A stretch of DNA of 56,352 bases from Bacteroidota bacterium (GTDB taxonomy: Bacteria; Bacteroidota; Bacteroidia; Chitinophagales; LD1), in assembly GCA_018267365.1 (NCBI GenBank), contig JAFDYQ010000029.1, positions 1 to 56,352 of the forward strand, in the 5' to 3' direction. The position numbers were made by a program, and so were the translations under genes. The notes below the pieces were generated by a model. That model saw only the letters and a program-made list of their open reading frames with translations. It ran no database searches and was not told the origin of the DNA. This document shows positions 1 through 6,784 of the stretch, piece by piece (position 1 is the first letter of the stretch; every line of letters begins with the position of its first letter).

Positions 1-70
1 CAGCGATCTATGCTTAAGTTGAAGATTGCTTCGAGAACTATAGCTGCTTATTTTTTCAATTGAAATTCTC

Positions 71-90
71 CCTGCCTACCGTCAGGCAGG
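71..90. repeat. 20-bp palindrome, copy 1
   Basis: Reads CCTGCCTACCGTCAGGCAGG, with arms CCTGCCT and AGGCAGG. A second copy with one base changed lies at 5416-5435 between sufC and sufD. Both copies are intergenic, so this is a dispersed palindromic repeat; function unknown. Confidence 0.75.
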
Positions 91-135
91 TCGCAAATGT
101 TCTTTTATTGTGAAATACATTTTTGAACCAGGTAG

Positions 136-186
136 CACACATAGTACACATAGAAATGTAACTCTCTAAATCTCCCTAAAGGGAGA
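136..186. repeat. ACACATAG tandem motif plus TCTCCC/GGGAGA hairpin
   Basis: Two copies of an ACACATAG-type octamer (about 138-154) are followed by a hairpin with arms TCTCCC (171-176) and GGGAGA (181-186) around TAAA. The hairpin resembles a shortened form of the C5/G5 palindromes around the DUF559 gene at 3.7-4.6 kb. Confidence 0.45.
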
Positions 187-398
187 CTTTAAATACAAAG
201 GTAAACTGCTTTGACACTTACAGGTACCACGGAGAAATTCACAGGTTCTGTACAGCGGATGAATGGCTGCGTGGTCGTGATGCAAAGGTGTGCAAAATGG
301 GTGACTTTTTGCGGAGGAATTATTCACAAAACGGGTTTGAGGATAAGTTTCCAAGAGGATATCATGAAAGGTAAAAACAGATTGGGGAAGAGCGAATT

Positions 399-881
399 TC
401 ATTTGCCTTTCCAGCCAAAATCTGCATTGGTCTTGGCTACGTGGCAGGCGTGGCAGAGAAACTGATAGTTGCTGAGCCAGCAGCCGCCTCCGCCGTGTTT
501 GACAGGGATGATATGGTCTACCTTCATCCGGCGCACACGACCGCACTGGCAGCGGTAGCCGGAGTAGTGCTTGAGGTAAAACCTGATGGTATCGCGCTGG
601 CCATAGATGATGGCATATATATCTGCGGCGAAGGCGGCACAGTCGTCAGACGCCCAGCGGTGTCGCCTGGGGCCCAGTGTATGGCCACAGCCGCAGGAGC
701 AGGTGCGGTCGTCACGCTTTGGGAACATCACCTTCAGACCGATATGCTCCGGCCGCTGATGGCGGGCGTAGGGCTGCACCTGTATGCGGGTGTATATCTC
801 GGCCGGATCGAGAAAGAGTACACGGTACTGGTAAGGCGCGTAGAGTTTCACCTCGCGGTATGGCAGTGACTGATAGAGCAT
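399..881 (-). CDS. HNH endonuclease-like protein
   Basis: Small HNH-type (beta-beta-alpha metal) nuclease candidate of 160 residues. The C-terminal half carries the signature: a CxC pair at residues 111-113, the DHIIP motif with D122-H123, the 'GGGG...LSN' segment near 130-138, and a C143-H144-x-C146-H147 cluster fitting the zinc-stabilised HNH fold. The N-terminal 60 residues are unrecognised, and another Cys-rich CSCGCG stretch occurs at 61-66. Standalone HNH proteins of this size act in restriction, DNA repair or mobile elements; nothing nearby identifies a substrate. It is the last of three minus-strand genes (oxidase subunit III, DUF3175, HNH), with a 90-bp gap to the DUF3175 gene. The fold is fairly secure, the biological role unknown. 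Confidence 0.8.
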   Translation of the reverse strand: MLYQSLPYREVKLYAPYQYRVLFLDPAEIYTRIQVQPYARHQRPEHIGLKVMFPKRDDRTCSCGCGHTLGPRRHRWASDDCAAFAADIYAIIYGQRDTIRFYLKHYSGYRCQCGRVRRMKVDHIIPVKHGGGGCWLSNYQFLCHACHVAKTNADFGWKGK

Positions 882-970
882 GACGCCGGCTAAGATGATA
901 AAGCCTGACAGCTATGCCAAGAGCAGAAATACACAACAGCAAGTGAAGTATAGACTTTCTGAAAAGCAGG

Positions 971-1300
971 CTATTCGTCTTTATGAAAAAGCCGGTGCAA
1001 TTCATCTTTAGCCTGCTCCAGTATTTTTTTGCGGCCGGCAGACAGGTTTTTGCCGCCCCGGTTGATGTAAAAATTGAGCATAGACATGGCAGACTGCAGC
1101 GGTGTGCCCTTGCGGTCTTTGCTATGCTCTGCAGACCGCTTTAGCGATCGAGCAATTTCTTTAGGATCATCTTTTTTGAAAACGCCATCTTCCAAAGAAA
1201 GCGCATGACTGGTTTCTGTAACGTATCCAGACCACCTGCGGGGCTTTTTGGAAGCCGGTGCGGGCCCTCCTTTGCTGTGTGTTTTTGCCTTCTTTGCCAT
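971..1300 (-). CDS. DUF3175 family protein
   Basis: A 109-residue basic protein. After a Lys/Pro-rich start (residues 1-20) it contains the conserved core of DUF3175: an RRWSGYVTETS-like start, 'LSLEDGVF', a 'KEIARSLKRSAEHS' helix, 'SAMSMLNFYINRGGKNL', then a C-terminal helix ending at KDELHRLFHK. It has no signal peptide or membrane segment. The family is widespread in bacteria and of unknown function; the many Lys/Arg residues might suit nucleic-acid contact, but that is a guess. The ATG at 1298-1300 is the only start giving the full family length. It lies between the oxidase subunit III and HNH genes on the same strand. Confidence 0.85.
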   Translation of the reverse strand: MAKKAKTHSKGGPAPASKKPRRWSGYVTETSHALSLEDGVFKKDDPKEIARSLKRSAEHSKDRKGTPLQSAMSMLNFYINRGGKNLSAGRKKILEQAKDELHRLFHKDE

Positions 1301-1470
1301 AGGTGCCGAGCCACAGAAATGGTGCCAACTGATATCGTCCTATCATACGGGTGTGTCGCTGAGTTCTTTGTGCGTGCGGGAGTGTGATGCCAGATACAGC
1401 GCCTGGCTGACTGAGGTGTAAAGCCTGCCTCATGATGACTGAAATACCACTGAGTGAGCAGCAGAATGCG

Positions 1471-2133
1471 CTAAAAACTCCTGAGGTACCAGCCCTGCGC
1501 ATCATGCGGCATGGCATATAGGGCCAGAAGGAAGCAGCCGTAGAGAAACAGCCAGAGCCCATCTACAAAGTGCCAGTAGATGCCCAGCATCTCCACACGC
1601 AGGCCGGACACGGGGTCTGTCTCAAACATAAGCTGCGCATAAGCATCGGCATCCGTGACCAGCGCGCGATAGAGGAAATAGAGCAGGAAGATGACCCCGA
1701 CGAGCAGGTGTGCCAAATGCAGGCCCGAGATCAGGTACAGGTATGCGCCGGCTATCTGCCCGCGGAAACCGATGCCCTGACGGAGCAACTCAGTCCAGCC
1801 CATGACCTGAAAGACTGTAAAGGCAATACCAAGGCCCGCCGTGATCATGAGTGCCTGCCTGTAGGCAGCATGGTCATGACGCCTGTATGCCTGGCGCATC
1901 TGCGTGACGGTATAGCCGCTGGCCAGGATGATGATGGTATTGGCATGGAAGATGGGCGGGAGCCGGAATGCATTCCAGACGGTGCCGGCTGTAGTGGCAA
2001 AATAGCAAAACACGAGGGTAAGGAAAGCCGAGGTGATACCCAGTATCACCAACCAGGCCATGACCCGGATGGGATGGTAGCGGAGGCGCAGCCGGAGTTT
2101 ATCCGCAGGTGTGAGTTCTTTTACTCCTAACAT
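1471..2133 (-). CDS. Cytochrome c oxidase subunit III (heme-copper oxidase subunit III)
   Basis: Integral membrane subunit III of a heme-copper terminal oxidase, about 220 residues with five predicted membrane helices (roughly 26-48, 62-80, 95-115, 135-155, 188-208). Family features include the 'QVMGWTELLRQG' segment between helices, 'YLISGLHLAHLLVGV' and the terminal 'YWHFVDGLWLFLYGCFLL', which is near-diagnostic for CtaE/CyoC-type subunits. Length fits the five-helix form rather than the seven-helix mitochondrial type. Subunits I and II are not in the window, so this is an isolated or second copy; whether it serves a cytochrome c or quinol oxidase cannot be decided. It is divergent from the suf operon, with a 139-bp shared upstream region. 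Confidence 0.88.
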   Translation of the reverse strand: MLGVKELTPADKLRLRLRYHPIRVMAWLVILGITSAFLTLVFCYFATTAGTVWNAFRLPPIFHANTIIILASGYTVTQMRQAYRRHDHAAYRQALMITAGLGIAFTVFQVMGWTELLRQGIGFRGQIAGAYLYLISGLHLAHLLVGVIFLLYFLYRALVTDADAYAQLMFETDPVSGLRVEMLGIYWHFVDGLWLFLYGCFLLALYAMPHDAQGWYLRSF

Positions 2134-2159
2134 AGTTTAGAGAGAATCTAAATAAGCCG

Positions 2160-2167
2160 TATATTTG
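2160..2167 (+). promoter_or_regulatory. Candidate -7 promoter element of the suf operon
   Basis: TATATTTG fits the Bacteroidota primary sigma -7 consensus TAnnTTTG. It lies 105 bp upstream of the sufB start in the divergent intergenic region. A -33 element is not clear, so the start site is tentative. Confidence 0.5.
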
Positions 2168-2178
2168 CCCCTCCGAAA

Positions 2179-2253
2179 TTAGAACAAATATGATGAAGAT
2201 CAGTTCTAAAGGCGGCGATTTTTGAGTTAAACAGACTGTAATTAATACAGTCT
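2179..2253 (+). promoter_or_regulatory. Two inverted repeats in the suf leader (candidate operator or RNA structure)
   Basis: Dyad 1 has arms TTAGAAC (2179-2185) and GTTCTAA (2203-2209). Dyad 2 has perfect arms AGACTGTA (2233-2240) and TACAGTCT (2246-2253) around ATTAA. Both lie between the candidate promoter and the sufB ATG at 2273. The GACT/AGTC half-sites recall those in IscR-type (Rrf2) Fe-S sensor sites but are spaced more widely, so assignment to a regulator is inference. Confidence 0.5.
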
Positions 2254-2272
2254 AAGGGGATTAGGATAAGTA

Positions 2273-3718
2273 ATGAGCGATCAGGATACCATACTGGATG
2301 AGCATATAGCCGGTGAGTACAAATATGGCTTTGCCAGTGATATAGCACAGGAGACAGCACCTGCCGGCCTGACAGAAGATACCATTCGCTTTATCTCTGC
2401 TAAAAAGAACGAACCGGAGTGGATGCTGGAGTGGCGGCTGACGGCCTTTCGCCAGTGGCTGAAAATGAAGCAGCCGCATTGGCAGAATGTCCACTTCCCG
2501 GAGATCAACTTTCAAGATATCATCTACTATGCTGCGCCGAAGAAGAAACCGGAGTATGCGAGCCTCGATGAGGTAGACCCTGAGCTGCTGGCTGTATATG
2601 ATAAGCTCGGCCTGCCTAAGGAAGAGCAAAAAATACTGGCCGGTGTGGCAGTGGACTTTGTGATGGATAGTGAGAGTGTGATCACTACCTATAAAGCGAC
2701 GCTGGCAGAGAAAGGCATCATCTTCTGCTCTATCTCTGAGGCTATCCGCGAGCATGCGGATCTGGTGAAGCAGTACCTCGGCTCGGTGGTGCCGCCGCGT
2801 GACAATTACTACTCTGCTTTGAACTCAGCGGTTTTCTCCGACGGGTCATTTGTATATATACCTAAGGGGGTGCGCTGCCCGATGGAGCTGTCTACGTACT
2901 TCCGCATCAATGCGCAGAATACGGGGCAGTTTGAGCGCACGCTGATAGTGGCAGAGGAGGGTAGCTATGTGAGCTACCTGGAGGGCTGCACCGCGCCGAT
3001 GCGCGATGAGAACCAGCTGCACGCCGCTGTGGTGGAACTCGTGACCATGGACAATGCCGAGATCAAATACTCTACGGTGCAAAACTGGTACCCGGGAGAT
3101 AAAGAGGGCAAGGGCGGTATCTATAACTTTGTGACAAAGCGTGGCCTATGCAAGGGTGTAAACTCTAAGATCAGCTGGACACAGGTCGAAACTGGTTCGG
3201 CTATTACCTGGAAATATCCGAGCTGCATACTGAAGGGTGAGAACTCTATCGGGGAGTTTTACAGCGTAGCTGTGACCAATAACTATCAGCAGGCGGATAC
3301 CGGCACCAAAATGATCCATATAGGCAAGAACACGCGTAGCCGTATCGTGTCTAAGGGTATCAGCGGTGGCAAGAGCCAGAACTCGTACCGCGGCCTCGTG
3401 CAGGTGGCGGGTACGGCAGAGAATGCTTATAACTTCTCTCAGTGCGACAGCCTGCTGCTGGGTGATAAGTGTGGTGCGCATACCTTCCCGTACCTGGAGA
3501 TCAAGAATAAATCTGCGCAGGTGGAGCATGAGGCTACGACCAGCAAGATAGGTGAAGACCTGCTTTTCTACTGTAATCAGCGCGGCCTGACCAGTGAGGA
3601 GGCGGTAGATATGATCGTGAATGGCTACTGCAAGGAGGTCTTCAAGCAGCTCCCGATGGAGTTTGCGGTGGAGGCGCAGAAGCTGCTGAGTATAAGTTTG
3701 GAGGGGAGTGTGGGATAA
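2273..3718 (+). CDS. sufB: Fe-S cluster assembly scaffold SufB
   Basis: SufB, 481 residues, forms the SufBC2D scaffold on which sulfur from SufS and iron are assembled into Fe-S clusters in the cytoplasm. The sequence is a full-length family member: N-terminal '[15 protein letters not shown]', central '[23 protein letters not shown]', the beta-helix motif '[20 protein letters not shown]' near residue 325, '[17 protein letters not shown]' near 360 and C-terminal '[20 protein letters not shown]'. It is the first gene of the operon, followed by sufC, sufD and sufS, but separated from sufC by a 930-bp stretch containing a DUF559 gene and repeats. Two dyads in the leader may mediate Fe-S or iron control. 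Start chosen at the ATG giving the standard N-terminus. Confidence 0.97.
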   Translation: MSDQDTILDEHIAGEYKYGFASDIAQETAPAGLTEDTIRFISAKKNEPEWMLEWRLTAFRQWLKMKQPHWQNVHFPEINFQDIIYYAAPKKKPEYASLDEVDPELLAVYDKLGLPKEEQKILAGVAVDFVMDSESVITTYKATLAEKGIIFCSISEAIREHADLVKQYLGSVVPPRDNYYSALNSAVFSDGSFVYIPKGVRCPMELSTYFRINAQNTGQFERTLIVAEEGSYVSYLEGCTAPMRDENQLHAAVVELVTMDNAEIKYSTVQNWYPGDKEGKGGIYNFVTKRGLCKGVNSKISWTQVETGSAITWKYPSCILKGENSIGEFYSVAVTNNYQQADTGTKMIHIGKNTRSRIVSKGISGGKSQNSYRGLVQVAGTAENAYNFSQCDSLLLGDKCGAHTFPYLEIKNKSAQVEHEATTSKIGEDLLFYCNQRGLTSEEAVDMIVNGYCKEVFKQLPMEFAVEAQKLLSISLEGSVG

Positions 3719-3719
3719 T

Positions 3720-3772
3720 AAATCCCTCTTTGTCCCCCTGTAAAAGGGGGAGGGTCAACATTGGGGGATTTG
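3720..3772 (+). repeat. Nested palindrome repeat, forward copy 1
   Basis: Inner palindrome CCCCCTGTAAAAGGGGG (3735-3751) sits inside outer arms AAATCCC and GGGGATTT. It is followed by a CTTGATGTC motif that also follows copy 2. It begins 2 bp after the sufB stop. Confidence 0.85.
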
Positions 3773-3867
3773 TGAGCGAGAAATATGCTTGATGTCTTAG
3801 ATACGTGAATCTGTATGAAACAAATGAATACTAACTCAGCGTGGACCAATGTGAAAACAAAAAGAAG

Positions 3868-3910
3868 GCAATGTTGCCAGTCCCCCTTTTACAGGGGCAA
3901 GGGGGAATTT
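3868..3910 (-). repeat. Nested palindrome repeat, inverted copy 1
   Basis: Reverse complement of the same element, including the CAACATTG tail and the C5/G4 palindrome. It ends 12 bp before the DUF559 start codon, so it forms most of that gene's leader. Confidence 0.85.
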
Positions 3911-3921
3911 GAAATAGAACT

Positions 3922-4353
3922 ATGAAGGACCGGTTTTTACCATATAATAAAAACCTGAAAACGTTCTCGAGAGAGTTGAGAAATCAATCGACTCTTGGCG
4001 AGATCTTATTGTGGATGAAACTAAGAGGACGAGGCTACAGAGGCCATCAGTTTTTAAGGCAGAAACCTATAGACAACTATATAGCTGATATTTATTGCAA
4101 GAAGCTATGTCTGGTGATAGAAGTAGATGGCGCGAGCCACAGTACTGCGGAAGCAGTAGAATATGATAAAAGGCGCGATGAGATCATGGCCGGACACGGA
4201 CTGACAGTGATGCGGATCATGGACATCCAGGTGAAGCGGAAAATGTGTTGGGTGCTGGAGCAGATCGATCAAGTGATAGATGAGTGGGAGAAAGCAAATC
4301 CCCCTGCGCCCCCTATAAAAGGGGGAGTGTCAACAATGGGAGATATTAAGTGA
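3922..4353 (+). CDS. DUF559 / Vsr-like endonuclease domain protein
   Basis: A 143-residue protein of the DUF559 family, related to very-short-patch-repair (Vsr) nucleases with a PD-(D/E)XK-like core. Visible motifs: 'LRNQSTLGEILLWMKLR' (19-35), 'FLRQKPIDNYIADIYC' (44-59) with D56, 'LVIEVDGASH' (64-73) with E67, D69 and H73, and 'YDKRRDEIM' (81-89). The catalytic-type residues are present, so it may be active. Its last 18 residues (126-143, containing NPPAPPIKGG) are encoded by a copy of the flanking palindromic repeat, so the stop lies inside repeat sequence. It is transcribed with the suf genes but has no known role in Fe-S assembly; it looks like a passenger in the operon. Confidence 0.88.
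   Translation: MKDRFLPYNKNLKTFSRELRNQSTLGEILLWMKLRGRGYRGHQFLRQKPIDNYIADIYCKKLCLVIEVDGASHSTAEAVEYDKRRDEIMAGHGLTVMRIMDIQVKRKMCWVLEQIDQVIDEWEKANPPAPPIKGGVSTMGDIK
4296..4345 (+). repeat. Nested palindrome repeat, forward copy 2 (overlaps DUF559 3' end)
   Basis: Variant with core CCCCCTATAAAAGGGGG and tail GTGTCAACAATGGG. It encodes the final residues of the DUF559 protein in frame and is followed by the same CTTGATGTC-like extension seen after copy 1. Confidence 0.85.
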
Positions 4354-4407
4354 AAGTTGCGCTTGATGTCAGATGAGATGGACAACGGCGCAAGGGCTGA
4401 TGATGAT

Positions 4408-4463
4408 AAATCCCCTTTTGTCCCCCTGTAAAAGGGGGAGAGTCAACATTGGGGGGGGGGATT
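4408..4463 (+). repeat. Nested palindrome repeat, forward copy 3, with G10 tract
   Basis: Core CCCCCTGTAAAAGGGGG is identical to copy 1. The CAACATT tail runs into ten consecutive G (4451-4460), where copy 1 has five; this is a length-variable homopolymer or a sequencing artefact. Confidence 0.85.
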
Positions 4464-4566
4464 CGTGAGATTTATGACGTGCTCGATATTTTGTAAAGTG
4501 CGACTTAAGAACGAAAAGAAATGCAGCTTGCGCAAAGCGTGAGCAACTTTGAAACGGTAAAAAAGA

Positions 4567-4608
4567 AATGTTGCAAGTCCCCCTTTTACAGGGGGCAAGG
4601 GGGATTTG
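4567..4608 (-). repeat. Nested palindrome repeat, inverted copy 2
   Basis: Near-identical to the inverted copy at 3868-3910, including the upstream AAAAAGAA and ATGTTGC segments. It ends 42 bp before the sufC start. Confidence 0.85.
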
Positions 4609-4650
4609 AGAGACGATAACGAAAAGGACTAAGAAGCAGATAAAAGAGCA

Positions 4651-5403
4651 ATGCTACACATCAAGAATTTACATGCCCGGGTGGGTGATAAGGAGATACT
4701 GAAGGGGCTGACACTAGATATCAATCCGGGTGAGGTACACGCGATCATGGGGCCGAATGGCACCGGCAAGAGTACGCTGGCCTCTATCATAGCGGGCAAA
4801 GCTGACTATGAGGTGACAGAGGGCGAGATCCTCTTTCGCGGGCAGAATATACTGGAGCTGAGCGCTGATGAGCGCGCGCGGGAGGGTATCTTCCTGGCTT
4901 TCCAATATCCGGTGGAGATACCGGGTGTGAGTACGACCAACTTTATGAAAGCAGCGCTGAATGCAAAGCGCAAGCACCAAGGGCTGGAGCCGATCACGGC
5001 AAAGGACTTTCTGAAGCTGATGAATGAGAAGCGCCAACTGGTGGAGCTGGACAAGTCATACCTGTCGCGGTCTATCAATGAGGGATTCTCCGGTGGGGAG
5101 AAGAAACGCAATGAAATATTTCAGATGGCGATGCTGGAGCCGCTTTTCTCAGTGATGGATGAGACGGACTCAGGCCTGGATATAGATGCTCTGCGCATCG
5201 TGGCGGAGGGTGTGAATAATCTGCGCAACAAGGACAATGCGTTTCTCGTGATCACGCACTATCAGCGACTGCTGAACTATATCGTGCCGGACTTTGTACA
5301 CGTGATGTATGATGGCCGTATAGTAAAGACTGGTGATAAGAACCTGGCGCTGCAGATGGAGGAAAAAGGATACGATTGGATCAAGGAAGAAGTAGGGGCG
5401 TAA
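4651..5403 (+). CDS. sufC: Fe-S cluster assembly ATPase SufC
   Basis: SufC, 250 residues, the ABC-type ATPase of the SufBC2D complex that drives conformational change during cluster assembly. Walker A is GPNGTGKST (34-42), the ABC signature FSGGEKKR is near 146-153, and the Walker B/D-loop MDETDSGLD is near 168-176, the form typical of SufC. The switch histidine is in '[10 protein letters not shown]'. Length is normal. It is separated from sufB by the DUF559/repeat cassette, and from sufD by 67 bp holding a 20-bp palindrome. The cassette lies in the same direction and the palindromes carry no U-tract, so read-through from sufB is plausible. Confidence 0.97.
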   Translation: MLHIKNLHARVGDKEILKGLTLDINPGEVHAIMGPNGTGKSTLASIIAGKADYEVTEGEILFRGQNILELSADERAREGIFLAFQYPVEIPGVSTTNFMKAALNAKRKHQGLEPITAKDFLKLMNEKRQLVELDKSYLSRSINEGFSGGEKKRNEIFQMAMLEPLFSVMDETDSGLDIDALRIVAEGVNNLRNKDNAFLVITHYQRLLNYIVPDFVHVMYDGRIVKTGDKNLALQMEEKGYDWIKEEVGA

Positions 5404-5415
5404 GCACCTCCCGGC

Positions 5416-5451
5416 CCTGCCTACCGGCAGGCAGGCTCCCCGAAGGGGAGG
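5416..5451. repeat. 20-bp palindrome copy 2 plus CTCCCC/GGGGAG hairpin
   Basis: CCTGCCTACCGGCAGGCAGG (5416-5435) is nearly identical to 71-90. It is followed at once by a hairpin with arms CTCCCC and GGGGAG (5436-5450). The pair fills the sufC-sufD gap. Confidence 0.75.
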
Positions 5452-5470
5452 AGAAAAAGACAATAGATAA

Positions 5471-6757
5471 ATGGCTTTTACAGATAACATAGATAGTTCG
5501 TTTGCTGCGGTAGAGAAGGACCTGCTGACGGCTGAGCGTGAGGCTGCGCTGGCAAGCTTTAAGGTGCTGGGTGTGCCGTCTGGGCGCCATGAGGAGTGGA
5601 GGTATACGAATATCAAGACGAAGCTGCCTGAAAGCCTGCGGCTTTTGGACAACGGACGACAGACGACGGACGACGGAAAAGGGAAGTTCAATTCGTTTGA
5701 GAATATTGAGGGGACTAAGCTGGTGTTTGTGAATGGGAGCTACGCTCCTGCCCTATCCAGCGCCTCTGCACAAGATGGTGTAGTAGCGGGTAGTTTGCGC
5801 GAGCTGCGCGGTGCGTATGCGGATGTGATCACAAAGCATTTCAATAAGGCTACGGATACTGCTAATGAGAATTTTGCGGCGCTGAATACTGCCTTTGCAC
5901 AGGATGGCGCTTTGATATATGTGAAGCGGAATGTGAAGGCGACGCTGCCGGTGTTTATCATACATGTGTATGATGCGGCTGCGGCAGATGTCTTTACGCA
6001 GACGCGCAACCTGGTGATAGCTGAGAGTGGTGCGGAGGTCGATATCGTGGAGGACTTTCAGAATACGGAGGGTGAGAAATTTTACAACCACGTGTCGGAG
6101 GTATTTGTAGGTGAGAATGCCGAGGTGAACTATGTGACGCTGCAGCTGGACAATAAGAACACAACCTCTGTCAACTCTATAGATGCGCGGGTGGCACAAG
6201 ATGCGCGCTATCATATCACAACGCTAACCATGGAGGGAAAGCTGGTGCGCAACAATGTGAATGCCTACATGGATGGCAAGGGTGCGCTGGCTACGCTGAA
6301 TGGCCTGTATCTCGGTACTGAGAATAACCATATAGACAGTCACATACTCGTAGATCACCGTGTGCCGCACTGCGATAGCAATCAGGTGTACAAGGGTGTG
6401 CTGGATGGAGAGTCTACGGGTGTTTTCAATGGTAAAATATTTGTGCGCAAGGATGCGCAGAAGACGAATGCCTTTCAAAGCAGCAAGGCGATACTGCTGA
6501 GTGATGAGGCTAGTGTGAACTCAAAGCCGCAGCTGGAGATCTATGCAGATGATGTGAAGTGCAGCCACGGCGCAGCCATAGGCCAGATCAATAAGAATGA
6601 GCTCTTCTACCTGCTGGCACGCGGTATAGATGAGGCTACGGCGCGGGGCATACTGACCTATGCGTATGGTAGCAGCATCATAGCAGCGCTGCCGATGGAG
6701 GCACTGAGGGAGCACCTGTATACCAGACTGAAGGAACGACTGAATATTACTTTCTAA
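5471..6757 (+). CDS. sufD: Fe-S cluster assembly protein SufD
   Basis: SufD, 428 residues, the SufB paralogue of the SufBC2D scaffold. The N-terminal helical part contains 'VPSGRHEEWRYTNIKTKL' (35-52), a SufD hallmark. The C-terminal beta-helix carries 'GVLDGESTGVFNGKIFV', 'DAQKTNAFQSSKAILLSD' and 'KPQLEIYADDVKCSHGAA', all diagnostic. Residues about 60-70 (DNGRQTTDDGK) are encoded by a tandem GGACGAC heptamer array that resembles intergenic repeats rather than SufD sequence; it stays in frame and falls in the linker between the N-terminal helices and the beta-helix, so the protein is probably functional. It is followed 27 bp later by sufS. Confidence 0.95.
   Translation: MAFTDNIDSSFAAVEKDLLTAEREAALASFKVLGVPSGRHEEWRYTNIKTKLPESLRLLDNGRQTTDDGKGKFNSFENIEGTKLVFVNGSYAPALSSASAQDGVVAGSLRELRGAYADVITKHFNKATDTANENFAALNTAFAQDGALIYVKRNVKATLPVFIIHVYDAAAADVFTQTRNLVIAESGAEVDIVEDFQNTEGEKFYNHVSEVFVGENAEVNYVTLQLDNKNTTSVNSIDARVAQDARYHITTLTMEGKLVRNNVNAYMDGKGALATLNGLYLGTENNHIDSHILVDHRVPHCDSNQVYKGVLDGESTGVFNGKIFVRKDAQKTNAFQSSKAILLSDEASVNSKPQLEIYADDVKCSHGAAIGQINKNELFYLLARGIDEATARGILTYAYGSSIIAALPMEALREHLYTRLKERLNITF
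5646..5677. repeat. GGACGAC heptamer array inside sufD
   Basis: Four imperfect 7-bp units (GGACAAC, GGACGAC, AGACGAC, GGACGAC) lie in tandem and in frame within sufD. The heptad pattern matches in style the GTTGACC array at 26216-26269. Confidence 0.65.
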
Positions 6758-6784
6758 AGATGCCGCTACAGCGGTCCGCATATT

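Larger units (their letters stand above)
1..398. other. Gene-free, repeat-bearing gap at window start
   Basis: No convincing gene is visible in this stretch. It holds a 20-bp palindrome (71-90), a tandem ACACATAG-like motif (about 136-155) and a small CTCCC/GGGAG hairpin (171-186), followed by unrecognised sequence up to the HNH gene end. The short open frames here lack family motifs and overlap repeats or the antisense of the HNH gene. Confidence 0.6.
3720..4608 (+). mobile_element. Putative repeat-flanked DUF559 cassette inserted between sufB and sufC
   Basis: A composite unit that starts 2 bp after the sufB stop and ends 42 bp before sufC. It contains five copies of one palindromic repeat (three forward, two inverted) and one nuclease gene in the direction of the operon. 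The forward/inverted pair at 3720-3910 has a counterpart at 4408-4608, so the gene is bracketed by two similar blocks of about 190-200 bp. No transposase or classical IS ends are present. Treating the unit as mobile is inference from its structure and its position inside an otherwise tight operon. Confidence 0.5.

Noticed and set aside
211..465. 84-residue plus-strand frame in the first gap
   Set aside because: No family motif, overlaps the end of the HNH gene on the other strand, and codon composition is not coding-like.
2148..2360. Minus-strand 70-residue frame in the suf leader
   Set aside because: Overlaps sufB antisense and the dyads; no domain, so treated as shadow.
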